DNA of 64,000 nucleotides from NCBI RefSeq assembly GCF_003402535.2, contig NZ_AP025171.1:682001-746000 (forward strand), in the 5' to 3' direction. Of the stretch, positions 19,897-28,388 are shown piece after piece. Positions within the stretch are counted from its first letter, which is position 1; each line of letters begins with the position of its first letter. The notes under the pieces are model-generated. The model saw nothing but the letters and a program-made list of their open reading frames with translations. It was not told where the DNA came from and made no database searches. The DNA is from Cupriavidus sp. P-10. Lineage in GTDB: Bacteria > Pseudomonadota > Gammaproteobacteria > Burkholderiales > Burkholderiaceae. A program made the translations under genes and the position numbers.

Positions 19897-19917
19897 GGAG
19901 GGATGGGTATACCCTCC
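19897..19917 (-). promoter_or_regulatory. Leader hairpin upstream of serA
   Basis: GGAGGG (19897-19902) and CCCTCC (19912-19917) form an inverted repeat with a self-complementary GGGTATACCC inside. It lies about 16 bases upstream of the serA GTG, where a hairpin or operator could affect initiation. No known riboswitch fold was recognised. Confidence 0.4.
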
Positions 19918-19995
19918 ATTCTGCGCGCAAAACGGCACGGGCCCCGGGGAGTCCCTGCTGCCGGCAATGACACCGGCATTGGCACCGCCGTGCCG

Positions 19996-20021
19996 GGGGC
20001 AATGCGCCCGTGCGTTGCCCC
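19996..20021 (-). terminator. Hairpin downstream of the lipoprotein gene
   Basis: Arms GGGGCAA (19996-20002) and TTGCCCC (20015-20021), with an inner CGC/GCG pairing, lie 9 bases after the stop of the gene at 20030-20563 in its direction of transcription. It probably separates that gene from serA. No T-run is present. Confidence 0.5.
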
Positions 20022-20029
20022 GTGCCGGT

Positions 20030-20563
20030 TCAGCGCGAGCGGCGCGAGTCGCCGCCGAGCGGGTCGACGATGATCATGGTCTGGCGCAGCACCCCGCCGT
20101 CATCGAAGTAGGCGCTGAAATGCGCGCTCTGCAGTCCGTCCTTGTACATCCGCCACGACCACGCTTCGCGCTTCATCAGGGGGTAGTACTGGATGGGTTC
20201 GCGGGGCAGGCCGAAATGCTCCTGCATGTCTTTCTTGGTCCAGACATTGACCTGGGCACGGTAGACCTCCGTTTCGGTCAGCATCTGGCGGTAGCTGGTG
20301 AGCCTGCCGCCGGCATCGAAATCGGCGGCGTAGACCTCATGCCCGAAGGGCTGGCGCGACCACAGCCAGCGGGTGGTGCCGTTGGCCAGGCGGAAGGTCT
20401 CGGTGGGTGGCCCGAAAGTCTGTTGTACGGCACTTTCCGGGCTGCCGATCAACTTCTGGCCGGTCTGTACGGGCTGCAGCGTGGCGCAGCCCCCCAGCGT
20501 GCCGGCCAGCCATGCGGCCGCGCAAAGGCGGCCGGCCAGCCGAAGTTGCATGCGAAGCTGCAT
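20030..20563 (-). CDS. Putative lipoprotein of unknown function
   Basis: This 177-residue protein has a lipoprotein signal with lipobox LGGC (about residues 23-26). The mature part contains conserved-looking segments such as TFGPPTETFRLANGTTRW and a tryptophan/tyrosine-rich core, reminiscent of SmpA/BamE-like small outer-membrane lipoproteins, though that link is weak. A good AGGAGA ribosome site precedes the ATG. It is transcribed alone toward serA. Confidence 0.75.
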   Translation of the reverse strand: MQLRMQLRLAGRLCAAAWLAGTLGGCATLQPVQTGQKLIGSPESAVQQTFGPPTETFRLANGTTRWLWSRQPFGHEVYAADFDAGGRLTSYRQMLTETEVYRAQVNVWTKKDMQEHFGLPREPIQYYPLMKREAWSWRMYKDGLQSAHFSAYFDDGGVLRQTMIIVDPLGGDSRRSR

Positions 20564-20670
20564 GGCGTTCTCCTGCGGGCGTCATGCCCGCATCCGCCAT
20601 TCTCCGGCCAGTGCGATGGCCGGCGCAACAGGTGCCCGGTACGTGGGGACGCCGGGCGCTGCCGTGACGA

Positions 20671-20868
20671 TCAGCAGCGGCCTTTCTTGGCCTGTCCCGG
20701 AGGGCAGAAGGACTCGTTGCCGTACTGGTCGACGCGGCAGTTGCCCTTCTTGGCTTGGCCCGGCGGGCAGCCGGGACCGGCGCCGCCGCCGTAGCTGTCA
20801 TACGGGGCAACCACGCAGCCGCCGAGCAGGGCGCTACAGGCGACGAGCAGGGCCAGGACGGATTTCAT
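20671..20868 (-). CDS. Small lipoprotein with repeated CPPGQAKKG motif
   Basis: From the ATG at 20868 it encodes 65 residues: a lipoprotein signal with lipobox LGGC, then a glycine-rich stretch and two copies of the motif CPPGQAKKGxC (around residues 33-43 and 55-65). The upstream ATG at 20895 is less likely because AGGAGA precedes 20868. Lysine-glycine-cysteine repeats of this kind occur in small envelope proteins of Burkholderiales; the role is not known. Confidence 0.7.
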   Translation of the reverse strand: MKSVLALLVACSALLGGCVVAPYDSYGGGAGPGCPPGQAKKGNCRVDQYGNESFCPPGQAKKGRC

Positions 20869-21011
20869 CGATTTCTCCTTGTTGTGGGGATCCAAATGCG
20901 CACGAGGATAATGCGTCGACCTGTCGTCAATTGTAAGGAATGGTGAATAGGCGAGCCGCTCCCGGCGCCGGGCATGGCGCCTCGGATGCGTGCGGGAATA
21001 TCCGGGCCGCG

Positions 21012-21293
21012 TTAGGGCAGGTGCCGGCCCGGCAGCCGGGCGGGCGGCGCGCCGGTTGGACGGACTGCCTGGCCCGCGGTGCCTTGCCGGCGTGCCAGCC
21101 CGGTCCTGGCCTGGCCGGACGCGCGAGGCGCAGTCAGCCGGCGTTCGCCGTCGATGCGCTCCCCCGGCGCGGAGAATGCCCCGATCCTGACAGGCTCGCC
21201 CATGCCGCCGGTAACGTGCTGCGCATGGGCGATGCCTGAGGCCGCAGCGAGCAGCGCGGCGGCAACGAGGGGAAGGGCGGGGAGGCGGTGCAT
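21012..21293 (-). CDS. Small predicted secreted protein, unknown
   Basis: The ATG at 21293 gives 93 residues with a clear signal peptide (hydrophobic core LPLVAAALLAAASG, cleavage after AHA). The mature part is arginine-, proline- and glycine-rich without a recognised domain. Low complexity and a weak ribosome site leave some doubt that it is a real gene. Confidence 0.45.
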   Translation of the reverse strand: MHRLPALPLVAAALLAAASGIAHAQHVTGGMGEPVRIGAFSAPGERIDGERRLTAPRASGQARTGLARRQGTAGQAVRPTGAPPARLPGRHLP

Positions 21294-21449
21294 GGGAAGT
21301 TCCGGTCGTCGGTGCCGTACGGCGCGCGGCAGACGGATGTGTCGCGGCATCGTGCGGGCCACGGGAGCATAGTCGAGCTCCCGGTCCGCGGGTGTAATCG
21401 ATTGTTAATCGGCGGCCAGGTTCGTGTGTGAAGGCTGGCCACCGGCCCG

Positions 21450-21640
21450 CTAGCTCGCCGCGCCGTGCGCCGCCAGTACCGGGTCGCCCTCGATCGCCGT
21501 CGAAGGCTTGCCGTCCGGCCCCACCGGCACATCGCCCACCAGCGTCACGCGGTACAGCTCGCGGTCGAAATCGAGGTCGAAGATATCGGACGGCGCCAGG
21601 TGCGCGGTGGCGCGGTTGTCCCAGAATGCAACGCTGTTTG
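21450..21640 (-). pseudogene. C-terminal remnant of a TauD/TfdA-family dioxygenase
   Basis: Translation of the minus strand gives VAFWDNRATAHLAP followed by a segment ending in LYRVTLVGDVP. This is the C-terminal part of alpha-ketoglutarate-dependent taurine/sulfonate dioxygenases, including the last iron-ligand histidine and the arginine. Only about 60 of roughly 290 residues remain; the N-terminal HxD half is absent and the homology stops abruptly near 21640. It is a decayed fragment, not a working enzyme. Confidence 0.75.
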
Positions 21641-21836
21641 AGGTGTTCGGCGCGTTTTCGTCATCAGTCATCCTATGACATTGAGCAAATCACACCAAGA
21701 GGATCTGAGCAGGGATAACGGTTTACGCCGGCCAAATTTGCGGAGGTAAGGGGCACCATATGGCACATCGCGCACCAGATAGCTTGACGATACCGGGGTA
21801 ATCCCCAGCACAATCTTTGCCGTAACCTCGTAAAAT

Positions 21837-21849
21837 GTTGTACGACAAC
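21837..21849. promoter_or_regulatory. Palindromic operator upstream of the sugar-acid operon
   Basis: GTTGT-ACG-ACAAC forms a perfect 5-base inverted repeat 30 bases before the aldolase ATG. TTGTnnnACAA-like sites are typical of GntR/FadR-type repressors. No GntR gene lies in this stretch, so the regulator would be encoded elsewhere. Confidence 0.5.
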
Positions 21850-21878
21850 GTATTACGTTAGCCCTGCGGAGACCCAAG

Positions 21879-22685
21879 ATGCGCGAGAACCGGATCCGGA
21901 AGATGTGGGCGGCAGGCCAGGCCGTGGTCAATGGCTGGCTGTCCATCCCCAGTGCCTTTGCCGCCGAGACCATGGCCCACCAGGGCTGGGACTCGCTGAC
22001 CGTCGACCTGCAGCACGGCGCGCTCGACTATGCCGATGCCCTGGCGCTGCTGACCGCGATCTCGACCACGGACACCGTGCCGGTCGTGCGCGTTCCGTGG
22101 AACGAGCCCGGCATCCTGATGAAGGTGCTCGACGCCGGCGCATACGGCGTGATCTGCCCGATGGTCAACACCCGCGCCGATGCCGAGCGCCTGGTGGCCG
22201 CCACGCGCTACCCGCCGCTGGGCGCGCGCAGCTTCGGGCCGATCCGCGGGCTGCTGTATGGCGGCGCCGACTACGCGCAGCATGCCAATGACACCGTGGT
22301 GGTGCTGGCGATGATCGAGACCCGGCAGGGGCTGGAAAACCTGGACGAGATCCTGTCGGTCGACGGGCTCGACGGCGTCTATATCGGCCCGTCCGACCTG
22401 TCGCTCGCGCTGGGCTGCCGGCCTACCTTCGATGACGTCGACCCGCCCGTGGCACAGGCGATCGAGCACGTGGTGGCCCGTGCCAGGGCGAAGGGGCGGG
22501 TCGCGGGCGTTCATAACGGCGCGCCGGCGGCCGCATTGCGCCGCATCGGGCAAGGCTTCAGCTTCGTCACGGTGGGCTCCGATGCGCGGCTGATGGCCGC
22601 GGGCGCGCAGCAGGTCATGGCCGAGATGCGCGCCGGACAGTCACAGCAGACCGCAGCACCGGCGCCCGACAGCGGCGGCTACTAA
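21879..22685 (+). CDS. HpcH/HpaI-family aldolase (likely 5-keto-4-deoxyglucarate aldolase)
   Basis: This 268-residue class II pyruvate aldolase has the family hallmarks VDLQHGALDY near residue 45, MIETRQGLENLDEIL, and YIGPSDLSLALG with metal and pyruvate ligands. By context (tartronate semialdehyde reductase and a galactarate-type dehydratase next door) it probably cleaves 5-keto-4-deoxy-D-glucarate to pyruvate and tartronate semialdehyde, as GarL does. The family also includes HpaI, so substrate assignment is by inference. It opens a four-gene operon. Confidence 0.85.
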   Translation: MRENRIRKMWAAGQAVVNGWLSIPSAFAAETMAHQGWDSLTVDLQHGALDYADALALLTAISTTDTVPVVRVPWNEPGILMKVLDAGAYGVICPMVNTRADAERLVAATRYPPLGARSFGPIRGLLYGGADYAQHANDTVVVLAMIETRQGLENLDEILSVDGLDGVYIGPSDLSLALGCRPTFDDVDPPVAQAIEHVVARARAKGRVAGVHNGAPAAALRRIGQGFSFVTVGSDARLMAAGAQQVMAEMRAGQSQQTAAPAPDSGGY

Positions 22686-22739
22686 GCCCGCCTGGCTACA
22701 TACAACACCGAACCGTACCGAACGCAAGGAGAGCAAAAC

Positions 22740-23621
22740 GTGAAACTCGGATTCATTGGTCTTGGCATCATGGGCAGCCCGATGGCGCAGAACCTGATCG
22801 CCGGCGGGCATGAAGTCAGGCTGTCGAGCCGCAGTGGCGCGCCGCAGGCGCTGGTGGACCTGGGCGGCATCGCCTGCGCGTCGGGCCGCGAAGTGGCGCA
22901 GGGCGCCGACGTCATCTTCCTGATGGTGCCCGACACCCCGCACGTGGAAGCGGCACTGTTCGGCGAAGACGGCATCGCCGCTGGCCTGGGCGAGGGCAAG
23001 ACCGTGGTCGACATGAGCTCGATCTCGCCGATCGCCACCAAGGAATTCGCCAGCCGCATCAATGCGCTGGGCTGCCAGTACCTCGATGCGCCGGTGTCCG
23101 GCGGCGAGGTCGGTGCGCGCAACGGCACGCTCTCGATCATGGTGGGCGGGCCCGAAGCCACCTTCGAGGCCGTGCGGCCGCTGTTCGAGCTGATGGGCAA
23201 GAACATCACGCTGGTCGGCGACAACGGCGCCGGCCAGACCGCCAAGGTCGCCAACCAGATCATCGTGGCGCTGAACATCGAGGCCGTGGCCGAGGCGCTG
23301 CTGTTCGCAGCCAAGGCCGGCGCCGACCCGGCGCGCGTGCGCCAGGCGCTGATGGGCGGCTTTGCCTCGTCCAAGGTGCTGGAGGTGCATGGCGAACGCA
23401 TGATCAAGCGCACCTTCGAGCCCGGCTTCCGCATCGGGCTGCACCAGAAAGACCTGAACCTCGCGCTGTCCAATGCGCGCGAAATGGGCCTGTCGCTGCC
23501 CAATACGGCGACCTGCCAGGAGCTGTTCAACGCGTGCGTGAGCCATGGCGGCGCTGGCTGGGACCATTCCGCAATGGTGCGCGCGCTGGAGCTGATGGCC
23601 AACCACGAAATCGGATCCTGA
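22740..23621 (+). CDS. garR: 2-hydroxy-3-oxopropionate (tartronate semialdehyde) reductase
   Basis: This 293-residue beta-hydroxyacid dehydrogenase has the N-terminal dinucleotide motif GFIGLGIMGSPMA, the substrate loop DAPVSGGEVGA and the catalytic lysine region GQTAKVANQI. It reduces tartronate semialdehyde to glycerate, completing the route from galactarate. A GTG start at 22740 sits behind an AAGGAG ribosome site. The gene lies between the aldolase and the dehydratase. Confidence 0.9.
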   Translation: MKLGFIGLGIMGSPMAQNLIAGGHEVRLSSRSGAPQALVDLGGIACASGREVAQGADVIFLMVPDTPHVEAALFGEDGIAAGLGEGKTVVDMSSISPIATKEFASRINALGCQYLDAPVSGGEVGARNGTLSIMVGGPEATFEAVRPLFELMGKNITLVGDNGAGQTAKVANQIIVALNIEAVAEALLFAAKAGADPARVRQALMGGFASSKVLEVHGERMIKRTFEPGFRIGLHQKDLNLALSNAREMGLSLPNTATCQELFNACVSHGGAGWDHSAMVRALELMANHEIGS

Positions 23622-23623
23622 AC

Positions 23624-24778
23624 ATGACTGCAACCACGACCTCCAGCCAACCCGCCGACAGCATCGCCTGGATCCGGCTGTCTTCCAGCTACCTGCCGCT
23701 GGCCACGCCGATCAGCGACGCCAAGGTGCTGACCGGCCGGCAGAAGCCGATGACCGAGGTGGCGATCCTGTTCGCCGAGATCCGCACCGCCAACGGCCAC
23801 GAGGGGCTGGGCTTCAGCTACAGCAAGCGCGCAGGCGGCCCCGGCCAGTTCGCGCACGCGGCGGAGATTGCGCCGGCGCTGATCGGCGAGGATCCGAGCG
23901 ATATCGCGCGGCTGTGGGACAAGCTGTGCTGGGCGGGCGCTTCGGTTGGCCGCAGCGGCCTGTCGACGCAGGCCATCGGTGCCTTCGACGTGGCGCTGTG
24001 GGACCTTAAGGCCCGGCGCGCCGGCCTGTCGCTGGCCAAGCTGCTGGGCGCTCATCGCGATGCGGTGCGCTGCTACAACACCTCGGGCGGTTTCCTGCAT
24101 ACCCCGCTGGACCAGTTGATGGTCAATGCCGCGGCGTCGGTCGAGCGCGGCATCGGCGGCATCAAGCTCAAGGTGGGCCAGCCCGACGGCGCGCTCGATA
24201 TCAAGCGCGTGGCCGCGGTGCGCGAGCACCTGGGCGACGCGGTGCCGATCATGGTCGACGCCAACCAGCAATGGGACCGCCCGACCGCGCAGCGCATGTG
24301 CCGCACCTTTGAATCGTTCAACCTGGTGTGGATCGAAGAGCCGCTCGACGCCTACGACCACGAGGGCCACGCCGCGCTGGCGACGCAGTTCGACACCCCG
24401 ATCGCCACCGGCGAAATGCTGACCAGCGCCGCCGAGCACTGGGACCTGATCCGCCACCGCGCCGCCGACTACCTGATGCCCGATGCGCCGCGGGTAGGGG
24501 GCATCACGCCCTTCCTCAAGGTGGCGGCGCTGGCCGAGCACGCAGGCCTGATGCTCGCGCCGCATTTTGCGATGGAGCTGCACGTGCACCTTGCCGCGGC
24601 GTATCCGCGCGAGCCGTGGGTCGAGCATTTCGACTGGCTCGAGCCGCTGTTCAACGAGCGCCTGCAGATCAGCAACGGCCGCATCCAGGTGCCGACCGCG
24701 CCGGGGCTGGGCCTGAGCCTAAGCGAACAGGCCAGGGCCTGGACGCGCCAGCAGGCGGAATTCGGCCAGCAGCCGTAA
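23624..24778 (+). CDS. Enolase-superfamily galactarate/talarate dehydratase
   Basis: This 384-residue mandelate-racemase-subgroup enzyme carries the KxK base motif K181-L-K183, metal ligands starting at D212 (VDANQQW), then WIEEPLD and ATGEML, and a late histidine in APHFAMELHVH. The N-terminal stretch LPLATPISDAKVLTGRQKPMTEV is very like the talarate/galactarate dehydratases. It would dehydrate galactarate to 5-keto-4-deoxyglucarate for the upstream aldolase. It starts 2 bases after garR. The exact sugar-acid preference cannot be read from sequence. Confidence 0.85.
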   Translation: MTATTTSSQPADSIAWIRLSSSYLPLATPISDAKVLTGRQKPMTEVAILFAEIRTANGHEGLGFSYSKRAGGPGQFAHAAEIAPALIGEDPSDIARLWDKLCWAGASVGRSGLSTQAIGAFDVALWDLKARRAGLSLAKLLGAHRDAVRCYNTSGGFLHTPLDQLMVNAAASVERGIGGIKLKVGQPDGALDIKRVAAVREHLGDAVPIMVDANQQWDRPTAQRMCRTFESFNLVWIEEPLDAYDHEGHAALATQFDTPIATGEMLTSAAEHWDLIRHRAADYLMPDAPRVGGITPFLKVAALAEHAGLMLAPHFAMELHVHLAAAYPREPWVEHFDWLEPLFNERLQISNGRIQVPTAPGLGLSLSEQARAWTRQQAEFGQQP

Positions 24779-24798
24779 GCCGCAAGCACGACATACCA

Positions 24799-24829
24799 GA
24801 CACAAGCACAAGACACAAGACACAAGACG
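24799..24829. repeat. Short ACACAAG tandem repeat between dehydratase and Bug receptor
   Basis: The spacer holds about four imperfect copies of a 7-base ACACAAG unit directly before the ribosome site of the Bug gene. It is a simple-sequence tract of unknown effect; length changes could alter the operon's internal spacing. Confidence 0.55.
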
Positions 24830-24851
24830 CACAGCACACAGGAGACAACCC

Positions 24852-25808
24852 ATGAAAAAGCTGATCGCATCCCTGCTGCTCGGTGCAGCCATGGCCACCG
24901 CGCACGCCGCCTGGCCGGAAAAACCCGTCACGCTGCTGGTGCCGTTCCCCGCGGGCGGCTCCAGCGACAACGTCGCCCGCATCCTGGGCGCCAAGATGCA
25001 GGCGCAGTTCGGCGGCAGCTTCGTGGTCGACAACAAGCCGGGCGCGGCGGGCATGATCGGCGCCGCCATGGTCAAGCGCGCGCCGGCCGATGGCTACACG
25101 GTGTTCGTGTCTTCGCTGGGCCCGTTCGTGATCGGCCCGCACCTGACCAGGAACGCCGGCTACGATCCGCTCAAGGATTTCGACTACATCAGCGTGGCGG
25201 TGCAGGCGCCCAACGTGCTGGCCGTTCCCGCCAATTCGCCGCACAAGAGCCTGCAGGACGTGATTGCCTACGAGAAGGCGCATCCCAACAAGATGACCTT
25301 TGCCTCGGCGGGCAACGGCACCAGCGACCACCTGACCGCCGAGCTGTTCTGGCAGCAGACCGGCACCACCGGCCTGCACGTGCCCTACAAGGGCGGCGCG
25401 CCGGCGCTGAATGACCTGCTGGGCGGGCAGGTCGATGCCACCTTCATGAACATCAACACCGCGATCCCGCATATCAAGGCCGGCAAGCTGCGCGCGCTGG
25501 CCATCACCAGCAGCAAGCGCTCGCCGATCCTGCCTGACGTGCCGACCATGGAAGAGTCGGGCGTGAAGGGCGTGACGGTCTACTCGTGGCAGGCCGTGGC
25601 CGCGCCCAAGGGGCTGCCGCCGGAGATCAAGTCCAAGCTGCATGCCGCCGTGGTCGCGGCGCTTAATGACCCGGCAGTCAAGCCCAAGCTGCTCGACCTG
25701 GGCTTCGAGATCGTCGCCAATACGCCGGAGCAGTTCACGGCGTTCCAGGCGTCGGAGTATGCGCGCTGGAAGAAGGTGATCGAGGTGGGCAAGATCACGG
25801 CTGACTGA
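24852..25808 (+). CDS. Bug/TctC-family solute-binding protein of the sugar-acid operon
   Basis: This 318-residue periplasmic receptor has a signal peptide (about 1-20), VTLLVPFPAGGSSDNVAR and NKPGAAGMIGAAMVKRAPADGYT. Its place as last gene of the operon suggests it binds galactarate, glucarate or a related acid for a TctAB permease encoded elsewhere. AGGAG precedes the ATG. It is more similar in layout to the classic Bug proteins than the Tat-like one at 17068. Confidence 0.9.
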   Translation: MKKLIASLLLGAAMATAHAAWPEKPVTLLVPFPAGGSSDNVARILGAKMQAQFGGSFVVDNKPGAAGMIGAAMVKRAPADGYTVFVSSLGPFVIGPHLTRNAGYDPLKDFDYISVAVQAPNVLAVPANSPHKSLQDVIAYEKAHPNKMTFASAGNGTSDHLTAELFWQQTGTTGLHVPYKGGAPALNDLLGGQVDATFMNINTAIPHIKAGKLRALAITSSKRSPILPDVPTMEESGVKGVTVYSWQAVAAPKGLPPEIKSKLHAAVVAALNDPAVKPKLLDLGFEIVANTPEQFTAFQASEYARWKKVIEVGKITAD

Positions 25809-25830
25809 GGCCGCTGATCCCGGGGCATGC

Positions 25831-26535
25831 TCAGCGCCGTGCCAGCCGCTTGAGCGCCCCCGGCTCCAGCAGTTCGATCTGCCGGTACTGGCGCCGGATC
25901 CATCCGGCGTCTTCCCATGCCTGCAGGTACTTGGCCACGGTCTGGCGCGAGCGGTTGACCATGTCGCCCAGGTCTTCGGCGCTGATATGCACGACGTGCT
26001 CGGTGCGGTCGGCCAGTTCCAGCAGCCGCGCCGCCATGCGCGCATCGACCGGCGCCTGCGCCGCGCTCTCGGCGTGGTCGAAGGCCACGCGCAGCCGCGC
26101 GCAGATCTGCTGCACGATCAATTGCATCCCCTCCGGGTGTTGCGCCAGGATCTGGCCGAACGCGCGCCGGTCCAGTACCAGCAACTCGGTATTGCCGACC
26201 GCGAAGGCGTCATGCGTGCGCGGCTTGCCATCGAGCAGCGAAATCTCGCCAAACCAGCGGCCCCGCCCGATCACCGAATACACCGACTCGCGCCCTGCGC
26301 TGCTGACCCGGCTCATGCGCGCGCGCCCCGACACCACCATGCAGAAGTAAGTCGGCGGATCGCCGCGCGCGAAGATCATCTCGCCATCGGCAAAGCGCAG
26401 CCGGCGTGCGGCGGCGGCCACGGCGTCGAGCACGCCTGGCGGCGCATTGCGCAGCCAGCCGCTGGCCAGCACGCTGCGCGGCAGCGGCCGCGCGGGTTCG
26501 ATGCGCTTCACATTGCTTGCCACGTGTTCTCCCAA
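25831..26535 (-). CDS. Crp/Fnr-family transcriptional regulator
   Basis: This 234-residue protein has an N-terminal cyclic-nucleotide-binding-like beta-barrel (about 30-140, with GRGRWFGEISLLDGKPRTHDA) and a C-terminal winged helix (DLGDMVNRSRQTVAKYLQAWED). It lacks the N-terminal cysteines of FNR, so it does not sense oxygen through an iron-sulphur cluster. It is divergent from the aldolase at 26656 and convergent with the sugar-acid operon; control of the former is likely. Confidence 0.88.
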   Translation of the reverse strand: MGEHVASNVKRIEPARPLPRSVLASGWLRNAPPGVLDAVAAAARRLRFADGEMIFARGDPPTYFCMVVSGRARMSRVSSAGRESVYSVIGRGRWFGEISLLDGKPRTHDAFAVGNTELLVLDRRAFGQILAQHPEGMQLIVQQICARLRVAFDHAESAAQAPVDARMAARLLELADRTEHVVHISAEDLGDMVNRSRQTVAKYLQAWEDAGWIRRQYRQIELLEPGALKRLARR

Positions 26536-26655
26536 TGCCTTCCAGTGCCCTTCCGGTGGAGCCGAGATTGTCTACTACTTAACAGACTTTGGCACGGTGC
26601 GCCGCGACAATGCCCGGGCTACTTCACAGAACTCACCCCCGGGAGACCCACGCAG

Positions 26656-27426
26656 ATGGCGCAGATCCAGCTCGTCGATTCAGTAAGGGACCGCGTTTCC
26701 GACGCGGAATGGCAAATGCGCGTCGACCTCGCCGCGGCCTACCGGCTGGTGGCCCACTTCGGCTGGGACGACCTGATCTTCACGCATATCTCGGCGCGCG
26801 TGCCCGATGCGCCGGACCAGTTCCTGATCAATCCGTACGGCATGATGTTCGACGAGATCACTGCGTCGAGCCTGGTCAAGGTCGACCATGAAGGCCAGCC
26901 CGTGCTGGAAACGCCGTACGACGTCAACCCGGCTGGCTTCATCATCCACAGCGCCGTGCACGAAGCGCGCCCCGAAGTCGGCTGCGTGATGCACACCCAT
27001 ACCTCGCACGGCGTTGCCGTTTCCGCGCAGCAGGCGGGCTTGCTGCCGATCTCGCAGCAGTCGATGTTCGCGCTGACCGGGCTGGCCTACCACGACTATG
27101 AAGGCGTGGCACTGCGCGAGGACGAGAAGGCGCGGCTGGTGGCCGACCTGGGCCGCTGCAAGCAGATGATCCTGCGCAACCACGGCCTGCTGACGTGCGG
27201 GCGTACCGTGTCAGATGCCTTCCTGACCATGTACACGCTGGAGTCGGCCTGCCGCATCCAGATCCTGGCGCAGAGCGGCGGCACGCCGCTGACCCTGGTG
27301 CCTGAAGCCGCCAGCGCCAACATGGGCCAGCAGGCGCGCCAGGCCACCAAGGGCAAGGGCTCCAACCTGGCCTGGCCGGGCCTGCTGCGCCGGCTCGACC
27401 GCATCAACCCCGACTATCGCAACTGA
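26656..27426 (+). CDS. Class II aldolase/adducin-family protein
   Basis: This 256-residue zinc enzyme family member has the metal-histidine motifs HTHTSHG (about residue 115) and RNHGLLTCG, and an early THISARVPD segment. Relatives include fuculose/ribulose-phosphate aldolases and epimerases, but many have unknown substrates. The ATG at 26656 follows GGGAGA. It is 13 bases before the GhrA-like gene, so the pair probably acts on the same hydroxy-acid route. Substrate not assignable. Confidence 0.85.
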   Translation: MAQIQLVDSVRDRVSDAEWQMRVDLAAAYRLVAHFGWDDLIFTHISARVPDAPDQFLINPYGMMFDEITASSLVKVDHEGQPVLETPYDVNPAGFIIHSAVHEARPEVGCVMHTHTSHGVAVSAQQAGLLPISQQSMFALTGLAYHDYEGVALREDEKARLVADLGRCKQMILRNHGLLTCGRTVSDAFLTMYTLESACRIQILAQSGGTPLTLVPEAASANMGQQARQATKGKGSNLAWPGLLRRLDRINPDYRN

Positions 27427-27439
27427 GCAGCAACTGACC

Positions 27440-28369
27440 ATGGCCATCCTTGTTCACCTGCCGTCGTTCATGGCGGTCCCCATCACCGCCCTGCTGCGCG
27501 AGGCGGCGCCGGATATCACTGTCTGGAACGGCCGCGAGGCTGCCGTGCCGGAAGAGGTCGAGGCCATCATCGCCTGGGGCCTGAAGCCCGGCGTGGTGCC
27601 CGCCTACCCGAAGCTGCGGCTGGTTTGCGCCGCCACTGCCGGCGTCGACAAGCTGCTGGCCGCGCCGGACCTGCCGCAGGGCATGCCGGTCACGCGCATC
27701 GTCGATCCCGGCCAGCAGACCGGCATCGCCCACTTCGTGCTCGCCATGGCGCTGCGCCATACCCGCGAGCTGGGGGTGTATGCCGGGCAGCAGCGCAGCG
27801 GCGAATGGAAGCGCCATCGCGGGCGTTCGCTGGAGCGCTGCCGCGTGGGCGTGCTGGGGCTGGGCGAGATCGGCAGCGAGGTGGCGCGCATGTTCGCCGC
27901 CATCGGCTTCCCGGTGGCGGGCTGGAGCCGCAGCGCCAAGCACCTGCCCGGCGTGGCCGACTTCACCGGCGACGACGGGCTGGACGCCATGCTGGCGCAG
28001 ACCGATATCCTGGTCTGCACGCTGCCGCTGACGCCGCGGACCAATGGCATGCTCGACCGCAAGACGCTGTCGCGGCTGCCGCAGGGCGCTTACTTTATCA
28101 ACGTGGGGCGCGGCGAGCATGTGGTCGAAGCCGACCTGCTCGCGCTGATCGACGAAGGCCACCTCTGCGGCGCGGCGCTGGACGTGTTCGCCAAGGAGCC
28201 GCCGGCAGCCGACGATCCGATCTGGACCCACCCGCGCATCGAAGCGACGCCGCATATTGCCGCCGATCCTTCCTACGAGCTGGTGGCGCAGCAGTGCATC
28301 GAGAACCTGCGCCGCGCGCGCGACGGCCGGCCGCTGCTGAACCAGGTGGACCGGCAGGCCGGCTACTGA
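27440..28369 (+). CDS. GhrA-like glyoxylate/hydroxypyruvate reductase
   Basis: This 309-residue D-2-hydroxyacid dehydrogenase has the NAD(P) motif VGVLGLGEIGSEVA (about 136-149), an arginine in NVGRGEHVV, a catalytic glutamate in DVFAKEPP, and the catalytic histidine in TPHIAADPS. GhrA enzymes reduce glyoxylate or hydroxypyruvate. Here it likely works with the class II aldolase upstream. The substrate is inferred from family only. Confidence 0.85.
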   Translation: MAILVHLPSFMAVPITALLREAAPDITVWNGREAAVPEEVEAIIAWGLKPGVVPAYPKLRLVCAATAGVDKLLAAPDLPQGMPVTRIVDPGQQTGIAHFVLAMALRHTRELGVYAGQQRSGEWKRHRGRSLERCRVGVLGLGEIGSEVARMFAAIGFPVAGWSRSAKHLPGVADFTGDDGLDAMLAQTDILVCTLPLTPRTNGMLDRKTLSRLPQGAYFINVGRGEHVVEADLLALIDEGHLCGAALDVFAKEPPAADDPIWTHPRIEATPHIAADPSYELVAQQCIENLRRARDGRPLLNQVDRQAGY

Positions 28370-28388
28370 GCGGCGCGCCCGCGTTGCG

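Noticed and set aside
21668..21973. 101-codon frame between the TauD remnant and the aldolase
   Set aside because: It crosses the operon's promoter and operator on the opposite strand and shows no homology.
22682..24628. 648-codon frame antisense to garR and the dehydratase
   Set aside because: Crosses two enzymes with clear motifs; composition is non-coding.
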